Below, one piece after another: positions 8,401 to 16,769 of a stretch of 64,000 nt of DNA. Origin of the DNA: Blastococcus litoris (GTDB lineage: Bacteria > Actinomycetota > Actinomycetes > Mycobacteriales > Geodermatophilaceae); contig NZ_QCZF01000002.1 of the NCBI RefSeq assembly GCF_003075095.1, positions 248,001-312,000 of the forward strand, given 5' to 3'. How positions within the stretch are numbered: position 1 is the stretch's first letter; each line of letters opens with the position of its first letter. A model generated the notes under the pieces. That model searched no databases. It worked only from the letters and a program-made list of their open reading frames with translations, and had not been told where the DNA came from. A program made the position numbers and the translations under genes.

Positions 8401-11231
8401 GCGCCTCGACGGACCCGCGCAGCGACACCACCGCGCCGGCGGGCGCGACCGCCCGGCTGCCCGTGCCGGAGCCGCGGACGGTACCCGACGAGGGGACCGC
8501 GCCCTACCTGCGCTCGGTCGACCAGGTCGTGCTGGAGACCGGTGCGGACCTGGCGCGCGGACTCTCCCACCGCGAGGCGGCCCGCCGGCTGCAGGAGCAC
8601 GGCCCGAACAAGCTCACCAGCGAGAAGCCGCCGTCCACGTGGGCGGTGGCGCTGGCCCAGCTGCGCGACCCGATGAACATCATGCTGATCGCGGTGGCGG
8701 TGGCCAGCCTGCTGATCGGCCAGGTGTCCACCGCCGTCCTCGTGGCGGCACTGGTGCTGCTCAACGTCCTGCTCGGTGCCCGGCAGGAGCTCAAGGCGCG
8801 AGCCAGCGTGGACGCGCTGGCCAAGCTGCAGGTGCCCCAGACGCGCGTGCTGCGCGAGGGGGCGCTGGAGATGGTCCCGGCCGAGGAGGTCGTGCCGGGG
8901 GACGTCGTCCGGCTCGAGGCCGGCGACATCGTGCCGGCCGACGGGCGGATCGCCGCGTCGGCGACGCTGGAGACGCAGGAGGCGGCGCTGACGGGGGAGA
9001 GCGCGCCGATCAGCAAGGGCGCGGACACCCTGACCGGTCCGGAGGTGGGGCTCGGCGACCGCGTCAACATGCTGTTCCAGAACACGTCGGTCACCCGCGG
9101 CACGGCGACCATGGTCGTCACGGCCACCGGCATGCAGACCGAGATGGGCCGGATCGCCACGATGCTCAGCTCGGTCGACCGCACCCGGTCACCGCTGCAG
9201 AAGGAGCTCGACGGGCTGACGAAGGTGCTCGGGATCGTCGCCTGGTCCGCGGTGGCGCTCATCATCGTGGTGGGCCTCGCCCGCGACATGCCGATCGAGG
9301 ACGTGCTGCTCCTGGGCACGGCGATGGCGATCTCGGCGATCCCCACGGGCCTGCCGACCTTCGTGCAGGGGATGCTCTCGTTCGGGGCCCGCCAGCTGGC
9401 CGAGGCCAAGGCCGTCGTGAAGAACCTGACCGACGTCGAGACCCTCGGGGCCACCAGCGTCATCAACACCGACAAGACCGGCACGCTGACGCTGAACCAG
9501 ATGATGGTCTCCACCCTCTACACCGAGGGCGCGTGGTTCACCGTCGATGGCGAGGGCTACCGGAAGACCGGGTCGATCCGGTCGGTGGCCGGGTCGCGGG
9601 TGCCGGACTTCACCCGGCTCGCCTACGCGCTGGTGCTCGACAGCGACGCCACCGTCGGCGACGACGGGACGGTCGTGGGCGACCCGACCGAGGCCGCTCT
9701 CGTGGTGCTGGCCGCCAAGCTCGGGGTGGACGCGGACCAGACCCGGCGGGCCTACCCGCGCCTGGCCGAGGTGCCGTTCGACTCCGACTACAAGTTCATG
9801 GCCACGTACCACAAGGTGGAGATCGACGGGGCCTACTACGTCGTCGAGCTGGTGAAGGGCGCCCCCGACGTGGTCCTGGCCCGGTGCAGCGTGGCCGGGG
9901 GCCCGTTCCGGTCGCCGCAGGTGCCGATCGAGCAGGAGCGGGACCGCATCGAGGCGGCCAACCGGCACATGGGGGAGCAGGGTCTGCGGGTGCTCGCCTT
10001 CGCCGCGCGCGTGGTGCGCGACGAGGAGATCCCGACGATGCACGCCGACCCGATGGCGCTGACCACGGACCTCGGCTTCGTGGGGATGGTCGGCATCATC
10101 GACCCGCTGCGGCCCTCGGCGAAGGCCGCGGTCGAGACGGCCCTGCGGGCCGGTATCGACGTCCGCATGATCACCGGCGACCACGCCGTCACCGCGCATG
10201 CCATCGGCGAGTCCCTGGGGCTCGGCGAGGGGTCCATCAGCGGGGCGGAGCTCCAGGCGCTCTCCGACGAGGAACTGCGCCGCCGGCTGCCGCACCTGCA
10301 CGTGTTCGGGCGGGTCACGCCGGAGGACAAGCTGCGCCTGGCCCGCACCATGCAGGGCGAGGGCATGATCGTCGCGATGACCGGCGACGCGGTCAACGAC
10401 GCCGCGGCGCTCAAGCAGGCCGACATCGGCGTCGCGATGGGCAGCGGCAGCGAGGTGTCCAAGCAGGCCGCGCGGATGATCCTCACCGACGACAACTTCG
10501 GCACCCTGGTGCATGCCGTCGAGCTCGGCCGCAGCATCTACGGCAAGGTCGTCTCCTACATCCGCTACCAGATGAGCCAGCTGCTCTCGCTGGTCCTGCT
10601 GTTCGTCACCGCGACGATCTTCAACATCAACTCCGGTGTGGCGATGACGCCGCTGATGGTGCTGTTCCTGAACTTCTTCGTCGCGATCTTCCCGGTCGTC
10701 GTGATCATGCTGGACCCGGCCGACCCGGAGATCATGAACCGGCCGCCCCGCGACCCGAAGGTGCCGATCACCAACGCCGCCGCGGTCACCCGCTGGGTCC
10801 TGTACGGCACCATCCTGTTCGCGTCCGCGCTGATCCCGCTCGTCCTCGGCCCGGACGACCCGCGGACCGACGCGGCGAGCGCGTCGATGACCATGTGCTA
10901 CGTCGTCATCGGCCTGGGGACCATCTTCAGCGGCGTCGTCATGCGGCGGGACCCCACGTCGGGGCTGATCCCGCCGATGCTGACCGCGGTCAAGTGGTCG
11001 GCCATCCCGGCCGGCCTGCTGATCCTGTCCACCGAGCTGGAGTTCCTGCAGAACGGCCTGCTCACCCAGTCCCTGACCGGTCTGCAGTGGCTGGCCTGCA
11101 TCGGTCTCGGCCTGGTCATGCCGCTGGCCGTCGAGCTCGACAAGTGGATCCGCCGGCGGCGGCTCAGCCCGCCGGCGCCGGTGCCCGTCGCGGCGGCCGT
11201 GGCCCCCGTCCGCGCCGCCGTCCCGGCCTGA
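8397..11231 (+). CDS. P-type ATPase with non-canonical ion-binding helices
   Basis: A membrane ATPase of 944 aa with complete catalytic machinery: actuator TGES, phosphorylation motif DKTGTLT (Asp359), nucleotide-domain KGAPD, and hinge [17 protein letters not shown]. Its overall order is that of P2-type (SERCA/PACL-like) pumps, and it includes an N-terminal cation-ATPase domain ([17 protein letters not shown]). The ion-binding helices differ, however. The M4 motif is IPTGLP (Thr317) where Ca2+ pumps have IPEGLP. M5 has Leu729 and Leu732 where SERCA has Asn768 and Glu771. M6 reads LNFFVAIFP, with Val762 and Ala763 in place of Thr799 and Asp800. The substrate is therefore unknown; it should not be called a calcium pump. 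It overlaps arcC by four bases. Confidence 0.9.
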   Translation: MSASTDPRSDTTAPAGATARLPVPEPRTVPDEGTAPYLRSVDQVVLETGADLARGLSHREAARRLQEHGPNKLTSEKPPSTWAVALAQLRDPMNIMLIAVAVASLLIGQVSTAVLVAALVLLNVLLGARQELKARASVDALAKLQVPQTRVLREGALEMVPAEEVVPGDVVRLEAGDIVPADGRIAASATLETQEAALTGESAPISKGADTLTGPEVGLGDRVNMLFQNTSVTRGTATMVVTATGMQTEMGRIATMLSSVDRTRSPLQKELDGLTKVLGIVAWSAVALIIVVGLARDMPIEDVLLLGTAMAISAIPTGLPTFVQGMLSFGARQLAEAKAVVKNLTDVETLGATSVINTDKTGTLTLNQMMVSTLYTEGAWFTVDGEGYRKTGSIRSVAGSRVPDFTRLAYALVLDSDATVGDDGTVVGDPTEAALVVLAAKLGVDADQTRRAYPRLAEVPFDSDYKFMATYHKVEIDGAYYVVELVKGAPDVVLARCSVAGGPFRSPQVPIEQERDRIEAANRHMGEQGLRVLAFAARVVRDEEIPTMHADPMALTTDLGFVGMVGIIDPLRPSAKAAVETALRAGIDVRMITGDHAVTAHAIGESLGLGEGSISGAELQALSDEELRRRLPHLHVFGRVTPEDKLRLARTMQGEGMIVAMTGDAVNDAAALKQADIGVAMGSGSEVSKQAARMILTDDNFGTLVHAVELGRSIYGKVVSYIRYQMSQLLSLVLLFVTATIFNINSGVAMTPLMVLFLNFFVAIFPVVVIMLDPADPEIMNRPPRDPKVPITNAAAVTRWVLYGTILFASALIPLVLGPDDPRTDAASASMTMCYVVIGLGTIFSGVVMRRDPTSGLIPPMLTAVKWSAIPAGLLILSTELEFLQNGLLTQSLTGLQWLACIGLGLVMPLAVELDKWIRRRRLSPPAPVPVAAAVAPVRAAVPA

Positions 11232-11241
11232 GGGGGCCCGC

Positions 11242-12084
11242 ATGTGCCGCTGGATGGCCTACACCGGTTCGCCGCTGTCGATCGAGGACCTGCTCTACAC
11301 ACCCGAGAACTCCCTCGTCGTGCAGAGCCTGCACTCGCGGCTGGGCGTGGAGCCTACGAACGGCGACGGGTTCGGGATCGGCTGGTACGACGACAACGAG
11401 TTCCCGGGCCGGTACCGGAGCATCGAGCCGGCCTGGAACGACCGCAACCTCCGGGAGGTCTCCGCGCACGTGCGCTCGCGGCTCGTCCTCGCGCACGTGC
11501 GCGCCTCCACGGGCACGCCGGTCCAGCAGACCAACTGCCACCCGTTCCGGCACGGCGGGTGGCTCTGGGTGCACAACGGCGCGATCGCCGGGTTCCGGGA
11601 GTGCGAGCGGGAGCTGCTCCTGGCGGTCGACCCGGACCTCTTCCCGGACATCGCGGGGTCCACCGACTCGGAGCTCTTCTTCTACCTGGCGCTCACGTAC
11701 GGGCTGGTGGACGACCCGCCCGCCGCCGTCGCCCGGGCCGTGGGCCTGATCGAGGACGTCGGACGGCGGCACGGCGTGCAGTTCCCGCTGCAGATGACGG
11801 TGGGGACGACGGACGGCGAGACGCTCTGGGCGTTCCGGTACTCCAGCGAGGGGCGCTCCCGGTCGCTGTTCCACAGCACGGACATCTCGACGCTCCGGGC
11901 GCAGTACCCCGACAACCCCGTGCTGCACCGGTTGGCCGACGACGCCCGGGTGGTCGTCTCCGAACCGCTGGGCGGGCTGCGCGGCGCCTGGCGGGAGGTG
12001 CCCGAGGGCACCTGCGTCGTCGTGCGGGACGGCCGGGAGGAGCTGCGCCCCTTCGGCCCGGCCGTCCTCGAGCCGGTCGGGTGA
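11242..12084 (+). CDS. Class II glutamine amidotransferase (YafJ-like)
   Basis: A 280-aa protein with an N-terminal nucleophile hydrolase fold. The nucleophile Cys2 is exposed after removal of Met in MCRWMAYTGS. Further conserved segments are SLHSRLG, NGDGFGIGWYD, the RASTGTPVQQTNCHPF substrate loop and WVHNGAI. The family hydrolyses glutamine, or a related gamma-glutamyl amide, to supply or remove an amino group. No synthase domain is attached, so the partner substrate is unknown. The start resembles YafJ more than the ergothioneine enzyme EgtC, which typically begins MCRHLGY. It begins 10 bases after the ATPase stop, and its own stop overlaps the next gene as GTGA. Confidence 0.85.
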   Translation: MCRWMAYTGSPLSIEDLLYTPENSLVVQSLHSRLGVEPTNGDGFGIGWYDDNEFPGRYRSIEPAWNDRNLREVSAHVRSRLVLAHVRASTGTPVQQTNCHPFRHGGWLWVHNGAIAGFRECERELLLAVDPDLFPDIAGSTDSELFFYLALTYGLVDDPPAAVARAVGLIEDVGRRHGVQFPLQMTVGTTDGETLWAFRYSSEGRSRSLFHSTDISTLRAQYPDNPVLHRLADDARVVVSEPLGGLRGAWREVPEGTCVVVRDGREELRPFGPAVLEPVG

Positions 12085-13274
12085 CGAGCCCGCTGCCGCC
12101 GGCGGGCCCGGTCGCGGTGGCCGGGCCCGCCGCCGCCATCTGCCGGCCGCGGCCCGCCGCCGACCTGCTGGTGCCCGTGGCCGGTGACGCCGTCCCGACC
12201 ATCGGGGTGGAGGAGGAGTTCCTGCTCCTCTGGCCCGACGGCGGCACCGCCACCGTGGCCCCCGACGTCATCGCCGCGGTGGCGCCGGAGATCCGGGCCG
12301 CGGCGGAGTTCTCGCGGTGCCAGGTGGAGAGCTCGACGGGGATCTGCCGTGATCTCTCCTCGGTCGGCGTCGACCTGTCGGTGGCCCGGCGGGCGCTCGC
12401 GCAGGCGGCGGCCGACCGCGGGGCCCGCCTCGTCCCCGTCGGAGCACCCCCCGTGGACGAGCCGGGGGCGGCCGACCTCACCGACGACGACCGCTACCGC
12501 CGGCTGCTCACGACGGTCCCCGGGGTGACGGGGGAGGAGATCACCTGCGCGGGCCAGGTGCACGTCGCCGTCCCCTCCCGCGACGTGGGGGTGGCGGTCC
12601 TCGGCCGGCTGCGGCCGTGGCTGCCGCTCCTGCTGGCGCTGACCGGCAACAGCCCGGTCCGGCGGGGACGGGACACCGGCTGGAGCAGCACCCGCTTCCT
12701 GGTGCAGCGACGGTGGCCCTCGTTCCTGCCGCCGCCGCGATGCGCCGGCGCGGCCGAGTACGACGCCGGCGTGGACCGGCTGATGTCGTGCCGGGCGGCC
12801 CTCGACGAGCGCGGCGTCTACTACTGGGCGCGGCTCTCGCCGCGGTACCCGACGGTCGAGGTCCGCATCGCCGACGTCGGGCTGACCGTGGGGGAGGCGG
12901 TGCTGCTGGCCGGGCTGTGCCGGGCGGCTGTCATGACCGCGCTGGCCGACGAGCTGGCGGGGCGGCCGCTGCCGGACGTCCCCGAGCGGGTGCTGCTCGC
13001 CGCCGGGTATGCCGCCGCCCGCCGGGGGCTCGGCGCCGTGGTGCTGGACCCGGCGCACGGGGGCTGGGCGCCGGCGCGCGCCCTCCTTCCCGCCTGGCTG
13101 GACGTCCTCGGTCCGGCGCTGGAGGCCGCGGGGGACCGCTCCCTGGTCGAGACGCTGCTGGCCGCGCAGCTCTGCCGGGGGCCGGGCAGCGACCGGCAGC
13201 GGGCGCTGCTGCGCCGGGGACGCCGCGGCTTCGTCCAGGCGCTGGCCAACCTCGGGGCCGGCATCGACGCCTAG
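12081..13274 (+). CDS. YbdK-like carboxylate-amine ligase (GCS2 family)
   Basis: About 397 aa of the glutamate-cysteine ligase type 2 superfamily. A proline- and alanine-rich leader of some 40 residues precedes the family signature TIGVEEEFLLL. Later come CQVESSTGICRDL, the metal-binding region CAGQVHVAVPSRD and TVEVRIADVG near the C-terminus. Members activate a carboxylate with ATP and couple it to an amine. YbdK itself shows weak gamma-glutamylcysteine ligase activity, and the true substrates of actinobacterial copies are largely unknown. The GTG at 12081 overlaps the amidotransferase stop, so the two are likely made together and may act on one gamma-glutamyl compound. Confidence 0.82.
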   Translation: MTSPLPPAGPVAVAGPAAAICRPRPAADLLVPVAGDAVPTIGVEEEFLLLWPDGGTATVAPDVIAAVAPEIRAAAEFSRCQVESSTGICRDLSSVGVDLSVARRALAQAAADRGARLVPVGAPPVDEPGAADLTDDDRYRRLLTTVPGVTGEEITCAGQVHVAVPSRDVGVAVLGRLRPWLPLLLALTGNSPVRRGRDTGWSSTRFLVQRRWPSFLPPPRCAGAAEYDAGVDRLMSCRAALDERGVYYWARLSPRYPTVEVRIADVGLTVGEAVLLAGLCRAAVMTALADELAGRPLPDVPERVLLAAGYAAARRGLGAVVLDPAHGGWAPARALLPAWLDVLGPALEAAGDRSLVETLLAAQLCRGPGSDRQRALLRRGRRGFVQALANLGAGIDA

Positions 13275-13402
13275 AGGGGCGCCGACCGCGAGGAGGTCCG
13301 CCACTGCGTCGGGCTGACGCCGAAGCGCTGCCGGAACCAGCGCGAGAGGGCGCCGGGAGAGGCGAACCCGAGCAGCTCGGAGGCGTCGGTGAGCGATCTG
13401 TG
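13271..13402 (-). pseudogene. C-terminal remnant of an AraC-family regulator
   Basis: About 42 codons on the minus strand read HRSLTDASELLGFASPGALS, then RWFRQRFGVSPTQWR and a short tail. This is the second helix-turn-helix of an AraC regulator, and it resembles the end of the intact AraC gene at 22813-23862. Upstream of it (above about 13402) homology stops abruptly, so the ligand-binding domain and first HTH are missing. It meets the YeiH remnant at this point. The stop codon is intact. It is probably non-functional. Confidence 0.75.
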
Positions 13403-13735
13403 AGCGTCCGGAAGCAGATGGCCGGCGGGGAGACCACCGGACGCCGGCCGCCGGTCGTGCCCCTGTTCGTGCTCGGCTTCCTCGCCTGCGTCGCCCTCCG
13501 GAGCACCGGCGTGGTGCCGGCGGCGGCCCTCGGGGCGGTCTCCCAGGTGCAGGCCGCCGCGCTCGCCGCCGCCCTCTTCGGCATGGGCGCCTCGGTGCAG
13601 GTGCGGGCGCTGTGCCGCGGCACCGGGCGGCTGCTGGTGGTCTCGGCGGCGTCCACGCTCCTGGTCGTGGGGCTGGCGCTGGTCGCGTCGTGGTCCTGCT
13701 CTGAAGGGCGGGGTCACCCCGGCGGGATGACGTGA
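13400..13735 (+). pseudogene. C-terminal remnant of a YeiH-type putative sulfate exporter
   Basis: A plus-strand frame of about 111 codons reads RRPPVVPLFVLGFLACVALR, then STGVVPAAALGAVSQ and two hydrophobic helices. This matches the last three helices of YeiH/UPF0324 transporters, which are normally about 330-350 aa. The first two thirds are absent. The end (SCSEGRGHPGGMT) looks like frame run-on past the natural stop. A GTG at 13400 could start translation, but no good ribosome site is seen. Its missing N-terminus abuts the missing N-terminus of the AraC remnant. Confidence 0.7.
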
Positions 13736-13789
13736 CCAGCGCGCGCCGCGAGCAGGCTGGGCCAGGGACGCCGTCGACGGAGGTGCGCC

Positions 13790-14104
13790 GTGCTCGCTGC
13801 GGAGTCGGACGAGGGGCTGCCGCTCCTGGACCTGTTCTGGACGATGCTGCTGTTCTTCTACCTCGCCCTGGTCGTGTGGCTGGTCGTCCGCGCGCTGCGG
13901 GACCTCTTCGGCCGCGACGACGTCGGCACCGGCGCACGGGTGGGCTGGACGCTGTTCGTGCTGGCGCTGCCGCTCGTGGGCGCGTTGGCCTACCTGGTGT
14001 CGCACGAGCGGGACACGGGCGTCCCGGACCAGCTGGTGGAGGAGCGGGACCTGTGGCGGGTCGAGCGCAGCCAGCACAGCACGTACGTGCCGAACTTCCA
14101 CTGA
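13790..14104 (+). CDS. Small two-helix membrane protein, PLDc_N-like
   Basis: A protein of 104 aa with two transmembrane helices: FWTMLLFFYLALVVWLVVRA, and WTLFVLALPLVGALAYLV followed by SHERD. The arrangement of a short acidic start, two helices and a charged tail with RDTG and an aromatic end resembles phospholipase D N-terminal (PLDc_N) type membrane proteins, which lack the nuclease domain. The GTG start is chosen for the GGAGG six bases upstream. It is cytoplasmic-membrane located by prediction, with unknown function. Confidence 0.65.
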   Translation: MLAAESDEGLPLLDLFWTMLLFFYLALVVWLVVRALRDLFGRDDVGTGARVGWTLFVLALPLVGALAYLVSHERDTGVPDQLVEERDLWRVERSQHSTYVPNFH

Positions 14105-14137
14105 GCGCCGCCTCTCGCTGGGCACAGCTCGCGGGGA

Positions 14138-14629
14138 TCAGTGAACCAGCGACTTCAGCACGATCAGCCCCGCACCGATCAGCGCCACGAGCACTCCCTT
14201 GAGGAGCGCGCGGTGGGGGGCGGCGCCGGCGAAGCGGGCCGCCCAGAACCCGTAGAAGCCGATCAGCCCGAGGCCGCTCCACTTCGCGATGGAGAAGGCC
14301 CGCTCCACCTCCATCAGGCCGAGCGCGGAGAGCACGAAGAACAGCGCCGGGAAGGCGACCCCGAAGGCCACCGCGCCGGCGTCCTCGAGCATGTGGCGCA
14401 GCTGGTGGCGGGCGACCGGGCGTCGGGTGCTCGTCTCGAGCCCGACCACCTCGCTGTAGATCTCGGCGAGGCCGACCGCCAGGGCGGTCCCCGCCAGCCA
14501 CACGGCCATCACCCCGGGTGCCGGCGGGTGGCTCTCGATCGCCACCACCAGCGCCAGGCCGATGATCGAGCCGTAGACGACCCTGCCGACCTGCCGTGAC
14601 CCGAGGTGCTGTTCGAGGCTCGCGCGCAT
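14138..14629 (-). CDS. Four-helix membrane protein of unknown function
   Basis: A protein of 163 aa with about four or five hydrophobic helices. The second helical pair contains VWLAGTALAVGLAEIYSEVV, a Glu-containing segment faintly reminiscent of VIT1/CCC1-type iron or manganese transporters. The protein is shorter and the resemblance is weak, so no transport role is claimed. It lies between a convergent small membrane gene and the alpha/beta-hydrolase on the same strand. Confidence 0.6.
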   Translation of the reverse strand: MRASLEQHLGSRQVGRVVYGSIIGLALVVAIESHPPAPGVMAVWLAGTALAVGLAEIYSEVVGLETSTRRPVARHQLRHMLEDAGAVAFGVAFPALFFVLSALGLMEVERAFSIAKWSGLGLIGFYGFWAARFAGAAPHRALLKGVLVALIGAGLIVLKSLVH

Positions 14630-14692
14630 GCGCGAACCATCGACCGCTCCCGGGCGCCGTGCACCGTCCCGCGCGGAGGATGTTCGGAGCGG

Positions 14693-16660
14693 TCAGCCGA
14701 CCGCGCCGGGGACGACGGCGAACAGCCGCTCGCGGACGGTCTCCCGCAGCTGCAGCGTCTCCTCGATCCGGTGCAGCTGCTGCGGCGAGGCGGGCAGGTC
14801 GTAGACCCGGCTGAGGAAACGGGGGAGGTCCGCGCGGTAGTCGTGCTGGAACGCCCGGTACTCCCCGGCGGTCTGCGCGTTCTTCATGTCGACCAGGCTC
14901 TGGAAGAACGTGGTCAGCGGCCGCCAGCGCATGGCCGGAGGTATCCCGCGGGGGCTGCCGCCGTCGACCTGCTGGGGGAGCGAACGGCCGGGGCCGAGCC
15001 AGTCCGGCGAGTGCCAGAGGAGGTCGGGCCCGAACCTCGTCACGCCGTCGTTGTCGTGGCTGAGCAGGACGAACCGCGGGCGGGTGCCGCGCTGCTCCGT
15101 CACCGCGTCCAGCTGCTGGAGGTCGTTGACGACGGCCACGGCGTCGGGCTCCACGTCGAGCCGGTCGCCCCGGGTGACCTGGCGCATCCAGCCGCTGCCG
15201 TACGGCGTCCCGATCCAGAGCGCGCGGTCGATGCCCATCGCGTCCAGGCCGAGCGTGCCCCAGTGCAGGAAGACGTCCTGGCTCGTGTGCGCGCCCAGGC
15301 TCTCCCCGAACAGGACCACCCGCGGCCGCGGGCCGGGGCGGTCGCGGATCCGCTGGAGGACGCGCAGCCAGAGCAACCGGTTCTGCTCCCTGGCCGTGCG
15401 GATCATGGCGAGGGACAGCGGGGAGGGCCGGCGCGAGTACTGCAGGGTGACCGTGGCGACGTCGCCCAGCGCGAGGTACTGCAGCGCGGCCGTCGCCACG
15501 TAGTTGAGGTAGCCGGTGCCGGTCGGGGAGGCGAGGACGAGCAGCGACCTGTCCAGGGCGCCGGTGCGCTCGAGCTCGGCGAGGGCCAGGTCGACCCGCT
15601 CCCGGGGCGTCGCCCCGTTGTCCAGCCCCACGTAGACGGCGGCCGGCGTCGCCCGGGCGGGCGTGCCCATGACCGTCTCGACCGAGAGGTCCGGCACGGT
15701 GTCCGGGAGCCCCTCGGCGGGCCGGGGCCGCACGGTCGCGAGGACGTGCAGCCGGCCGTCGCGCCCCAATCCCGCCCAGGGCACCCGGCTTCCGGGAGCG
15801 CCGCTCACCGTCGGGAGGAGCCAGCGCTTCTCCTCGCCCGGTTCGATCACCGGCACCTCCACCGAGGTGGTCGACTCGATCCGCAGCATCGCCCGGTGCC
15901 ACACGGCGGAGGCGCCCGCCCCCAGAGCCGCCAGGAACGCGCCGTGGCCGGCCAGCCGCCACAGGGCCTGCGGCCCTGGCAGGACGGCGGTCAGCCGGCG
16001 GGCCAGCAGGTCGGCCACGGCGTGCTCGCCGTACGCGGCCCCGGCGAGGCCGCCCACCACCCCCGCCGCGATGCCGAACGAGGACAGCGGCGGTCCTGCT
16101 CCCTCGGGGGTGCCGGGGTCGTCGGCGACCTCCTGCCGGCGCAGCCGGTCGACGACGTAGGCCAGCCCGAGACCGACCGGGACGGCCAGGGGGACGGCGG
16201 CCAGGCGGCCTCCCAGCCCGAGCCGCGCGTCCAGGGTCCGGGTCCCCGCCTGCGCCGCCGCGAGCAGCGAGCCGCTCAGCCCGGCGACCCCGAGCCGCCA
16301 GGCCGCCTGGCGGACCAGGCCGCGCAGCGGGTCCTCCGACGTCGGCAGTGCCCGCAGCACCGCGAGCCCCAGCGGCACCGCCGCGAGGTCGACGGCGACC
16401 GCGGCCCGGCGCGCCGCGGCGGGTGGGGCGGCGGCGTCCAGGAGGGCGCGCGCCGCCGCCTCCAGCGCGTCCTGGGCACCGGCCGACAGCAGGTAGTGCA
16501 GCCCGGTCGCCAGGCCGGTGACCAGCCCTTGGTCCACCGCGCTACGCGGGGAGAGCGAGGGCGCGAAGGTGCCCGGTGCCGTGGCGGACGCGATCACCAG
16601 CCCCACGCCCGGTGCGCTCGACGCCGTGACCGCCCACGCGTGATCCCTCACCCGCTCCAT
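14693..16660 (-). CDS. Membrane-anchored alpha/beta-hydrolase (Abhydrolase_9 type)
   Basis: About 655 aa. The N-terminal half contains several hydrophobic segments and corresponds to the membrane domain paired with the Abhydrolase_9 family. The C-terminal half has the nucleophile elbow in VVLFGESLGAHTSQD. It also has AYVGLDNGATPRERVDLALAELER, which mirrors the neighbouring divergent paralogue's AYVGLASAEDVGDRAALAV. Substrate is unknown; a lipid or ester is plausible. I chose ATG 16660. An ATG at 16699 is possible, but the GGGAGG directly abuts it. The first 15 or so residues therefore remain uncertain. Confidence 0.75.
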   Translation of the reverse strand: MERVRDHAWAVTASSAPGVGLVIASATAPGTFAPSLSPRSAVDQGLVTGLATGLHYLLSAGAQDALEAAARALLDAAAPPAAARRAAVAVDLAAVPLGLAVLRALPTSEDPLRGLVRQAAWRLGVAGLSGSLLAAAQAGTRTLDARLGLGGRLAAVPLAVPVGLGLAYVVDRLRRQEVADDPGTPEGAGPPLSSFGIAAGVVGGLAGAAYGEHAVADLLARRLTAVLPGPQALWRLAGHGAFLAALGAGASAVWHRAMLRIESTTSVEVPVIEPGEEKRWLLPTVSGAPGSRVPWAGLGRDGRLHVLATVRPRPAEGLPDTVPDLSVETVMGTPARATPAAVYVGLDNGATPRERVDLALAELERTGALDRSLLVLASPTGTGYLNYVATAALQYLALGDVATVTLQYSRRPSPLSLAMIRTAREQNRLLWLRVLQRIRDRPGPRPRVVLFGESLGAHTSQDVFLHWGTLGLDAMGIDRALWIGTPYGSGWMRQVTRGDRLDVEPDAVAVVNDLQQLDAVTEQRGTRPRFVLLSHDNDGVTRFGPDLLWHSPDWLGPGRSLPQQVDGGSPRGIPPAMRWRPLTTFFQSLVDMKNAQTAGEYRAFQHDYRADLPRFLSRVYDLPASPQQLHRIEETLQLRETVRERLFAVVPGAVG

Positions 16661-16769
16661 GACCCCGATGGTGGCGCCGGAAGGGTCGGTGCAGTTCATC
16701 CTCCCGGTGTGAGTCCTGGGGAGCGGTCGTCCCCCTAGCGTCGGAGCCGCCGGAGGAGCGGAGGCGGGC
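16661..16769. promoter_or_regulatory. Divergent control region between two hydrolase paralogues
   Basis: These 109 bases separate the starts of two oppositely oriented genes of one family. Both promoters must lie here or within the coding starts. I see no convincing -10/-35 pair or operator repeat. GGAGGAGCGGAGG precedes the plus-strand ATG. Confidence 0.4.

Noticed and set aside
8397-11231. Calcium or magnesium ATPase
   Set aside because: General fold agrees, but the membrane ligands needed for Ca2+ are absent, so the specific name is not supported.
11242-12084. EgtC of ergothioneine synthesis, with the next gene as EgtA
   Set aside because: No egtB or egtD is present, the start is MCRWMAY rather than the EgtC form, and the ligase looks like YbdK.
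11682-15962. Open frame of over 1400 codons on the minus strand
   Set aside because: It lies opposite the amidotransferase and ligase genes and in another frame of the hydrolase; composition is Arg/Pro/Ala-rich with no domain.
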